In this document: one piece after another, positions 4,596 through 5,367 of the stretch
Layout of the letters: the number at the start of each line of letters is the position of its first letter
Numbering within the stretch: position 1 is the first letter of the stretch
NCBI GenBank assembly: GCA_030607765.1
Contig: JAUWJJ010000097.1
Span: forward strand, 1 to 5,367
Length of the DNA stretch: 5,367 bases
Source: Candidatus Aerophobota bacterium
GTDB lineage: Bacteria > Aerophobota > Aerophobia > Aerophobales > B3-G15
Reading direction: 5' to 3'
The notes under the pieces: model-generated
Told to the model about the DNA's origin: nothing
What the model saw: only the letters and a program-made list of their open reading frames with translations
Database searches by the model: none
Program-made: the position numbers and the translations under genes

Positions 4596-5367
4596 TTGGA
4601 AAAAGAAGTAAAAAAGGCACAAATTTTAATAGAGGCTCTTCCCTACATTCGTGAGTTCTCTGGCAAGAGGATTGTAATTAAGTATGGAGGAAGAGCTATG
4701 ACTGATAAGAGTTTAAGGGAAGGGATAGCTGAGGATATAGTTCTAATGAAGTATGTGGGAATAAAGCCTGTAATAGTTCACGGAGGTGGGGATGCCATAA
4801 CAGCGATGATGCAGAAGTTAGGTATAAAGCCAAGATTTATTGAGGGAAATAGAGTGACTGATGAGTCAATTATTTCCATAGTGGAAATGGTCTTGGCAGG
4901 CAAGGTAAACAAAGGAATTGTCGCTCTTCTTAACCGTTTTGGGGGAAAGGCAGTGGGATTGGAAGGAAAAGATGGGCAACTTATCTTAGCTAAGAAATGT
5001 AAGAATAAAAATTTAGGTTTGGTAGGAAATGTAGAAAAAATAAACCCTGCTCTTATAGAGGTTCTGGATAGAGAAAGCTTTATCCCGGTAATAGCTCCAA
5101 TAGCTACAAACAGGGAAGGACAAACTCTTAATATAAATGCAGATATAGTGGCAGCTGAGATTGCCGGGTCTCTTTCAGCAGAAAAACTTATTTTTCTTAC
5201 TGATGTGGAAGGGATCTTGGAAGATTTTACCAATAAAGAGAGTATTATTCCCAGCTTGAATTTAAAAAAAATTGAGGAAATGATGAACAGGGGAATGATT
5301 CAAAAAGGAATGATAGCTAAAGTGAGAGCTTGCAAGATAGCCTTAGAAAAAGGAGTGAGAAAAGTTC
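4596..5367 (+). CDS. argB: Acetylglutamate kinase (N-acetyl-L-glutamate 5-phosphotransferase), 3' end cut by window
   Basis: ArgB phosphorylates N-acetylglutamate with ATP, the second step of arginine biosynthesis, in the cytoplasm. The 257 visible residues lack perhaps the last 35-45 of a usual 290-300. Signature stretches appear in order: ALPYIREFSGK 14-24, KYGG 29-32, VHGGG 61-65, RVTD 86-89, EMVLAGKVNK 97-106, GKDG 124-127, NINAD 179-183, LTDVEGIL 201-208 and KGMIAKV 237-243. Lys29 and Lys242 match the catalytic lysines (E. coli Lys8 and Lys217), and Asp183 the active-site Asp162. The N-terminal helix before ALPYIREF is typical of hexameric, arginine-inhibited enzymes of the cyclic pathway, so feedback by arginine is likely. 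Deviations from the common consensus are Arg33 (usually Asn or Ala after KYGG), Asp66 (usually Pro after HGGG) and Lys237/Ala241 (usually GGMIPK). It probably opens an arg operon running beyond the window. Confidence 0.95.
   Translation, partial: MEKEVKKAQILIEALPYIREFSGKRIVIKYGGRAMTDKSLREGIAEDIVLMKYVGIKPVIVHGGGDAITAMMQKLGIKPRFIEGNRVTDESIISIVEMVLAGKVNKGIVALLNRFGGKAVGLEGKDGQLILAKKCKNKNLGLVGNVEKINPALIEVLDRESFIPVIAPIATNREGQTLNINADIVAAEIAGSLSAEKLIFLTDVEGILEDFTNKESIIPSLNLKKIEEMMNRGMIQKGMIAKVRACKIALEKGVRKV

Noticed and set aside
4778..5233. 151-codon open frame on the - strand
   Set aside because: It lies wholly inside argB, whose frame has strong family conservation; the protein is Ser/Pro/Phe-rich as expected of an antisense shadow.

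Overview
This window comes from an AT-rich bacterial chromosome, most likely an uncultured or candidate-phylum bacterium. That guess rests on AT-rich coding DNA, strong GGAGG-type ribosome binding sites, GTG and TTG starts, and gene spacers packed with degenerate tandem repeats and small palindromes of a kind I associate with such genomes. No marker here fixes a phylum. All four recognisable genes lie on the + strand.

Layout. Positions 1-92 hold no clear gene. 93-1412 encodes a nickel-pincer-cofactor racemase/epimerase of the lactate racemase (LarA, DUF2088) superfamily with the expected active-site residues. 1413-1576 is a repeat-filled spacer. 1577-2899 encodes a 6-phosphofructokinase whose Asp/Lys signature points to pyrophosphate as phosphoryl donor; its best start is an internal GTG, not the first ATG. 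2890-3025 carries two related palindromes, the first containing the PFK stop codon, followed by 9-bp and 7-bp degenerate tandem repeats. 3026-4069 encodes a HAD-superfamily hydrolase with a large cap. 4070-4595 is a 526-bp non-coding stretch rich in inverted repeats, with a possible terminator at its left end and a possible promoter at its right end. 4596-5367 is argB (acetylglutamate kinase), starting at TTG and cut off by the window edge.

How the genes fit together. The first three are co-directional, each with a strong ribosome binding site, and could form a carbohydrate/hydroxy-acid unit: racemisation or epimerisation of a 2-hydroxy acid or sugar acid, reversible fructose-6-phosphate phosphorylation, and dephosphorylation of a phosphorylated metabolite. 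This link is inference from position only; gaps of 126-164 bp filled with repeats argue against a tight operon. argB begins a separate arginine-biosynthesis unit.

I found no convincing new defence or mobile system. The most unusual signals are the repeat-saturated spacers, the PFK stop codon inside an extragenic palindrome, a glycine at the PFK position normally held by the metal-binding Asp (or Asn), and the inverted-repeat cluster at about 4187-4429.
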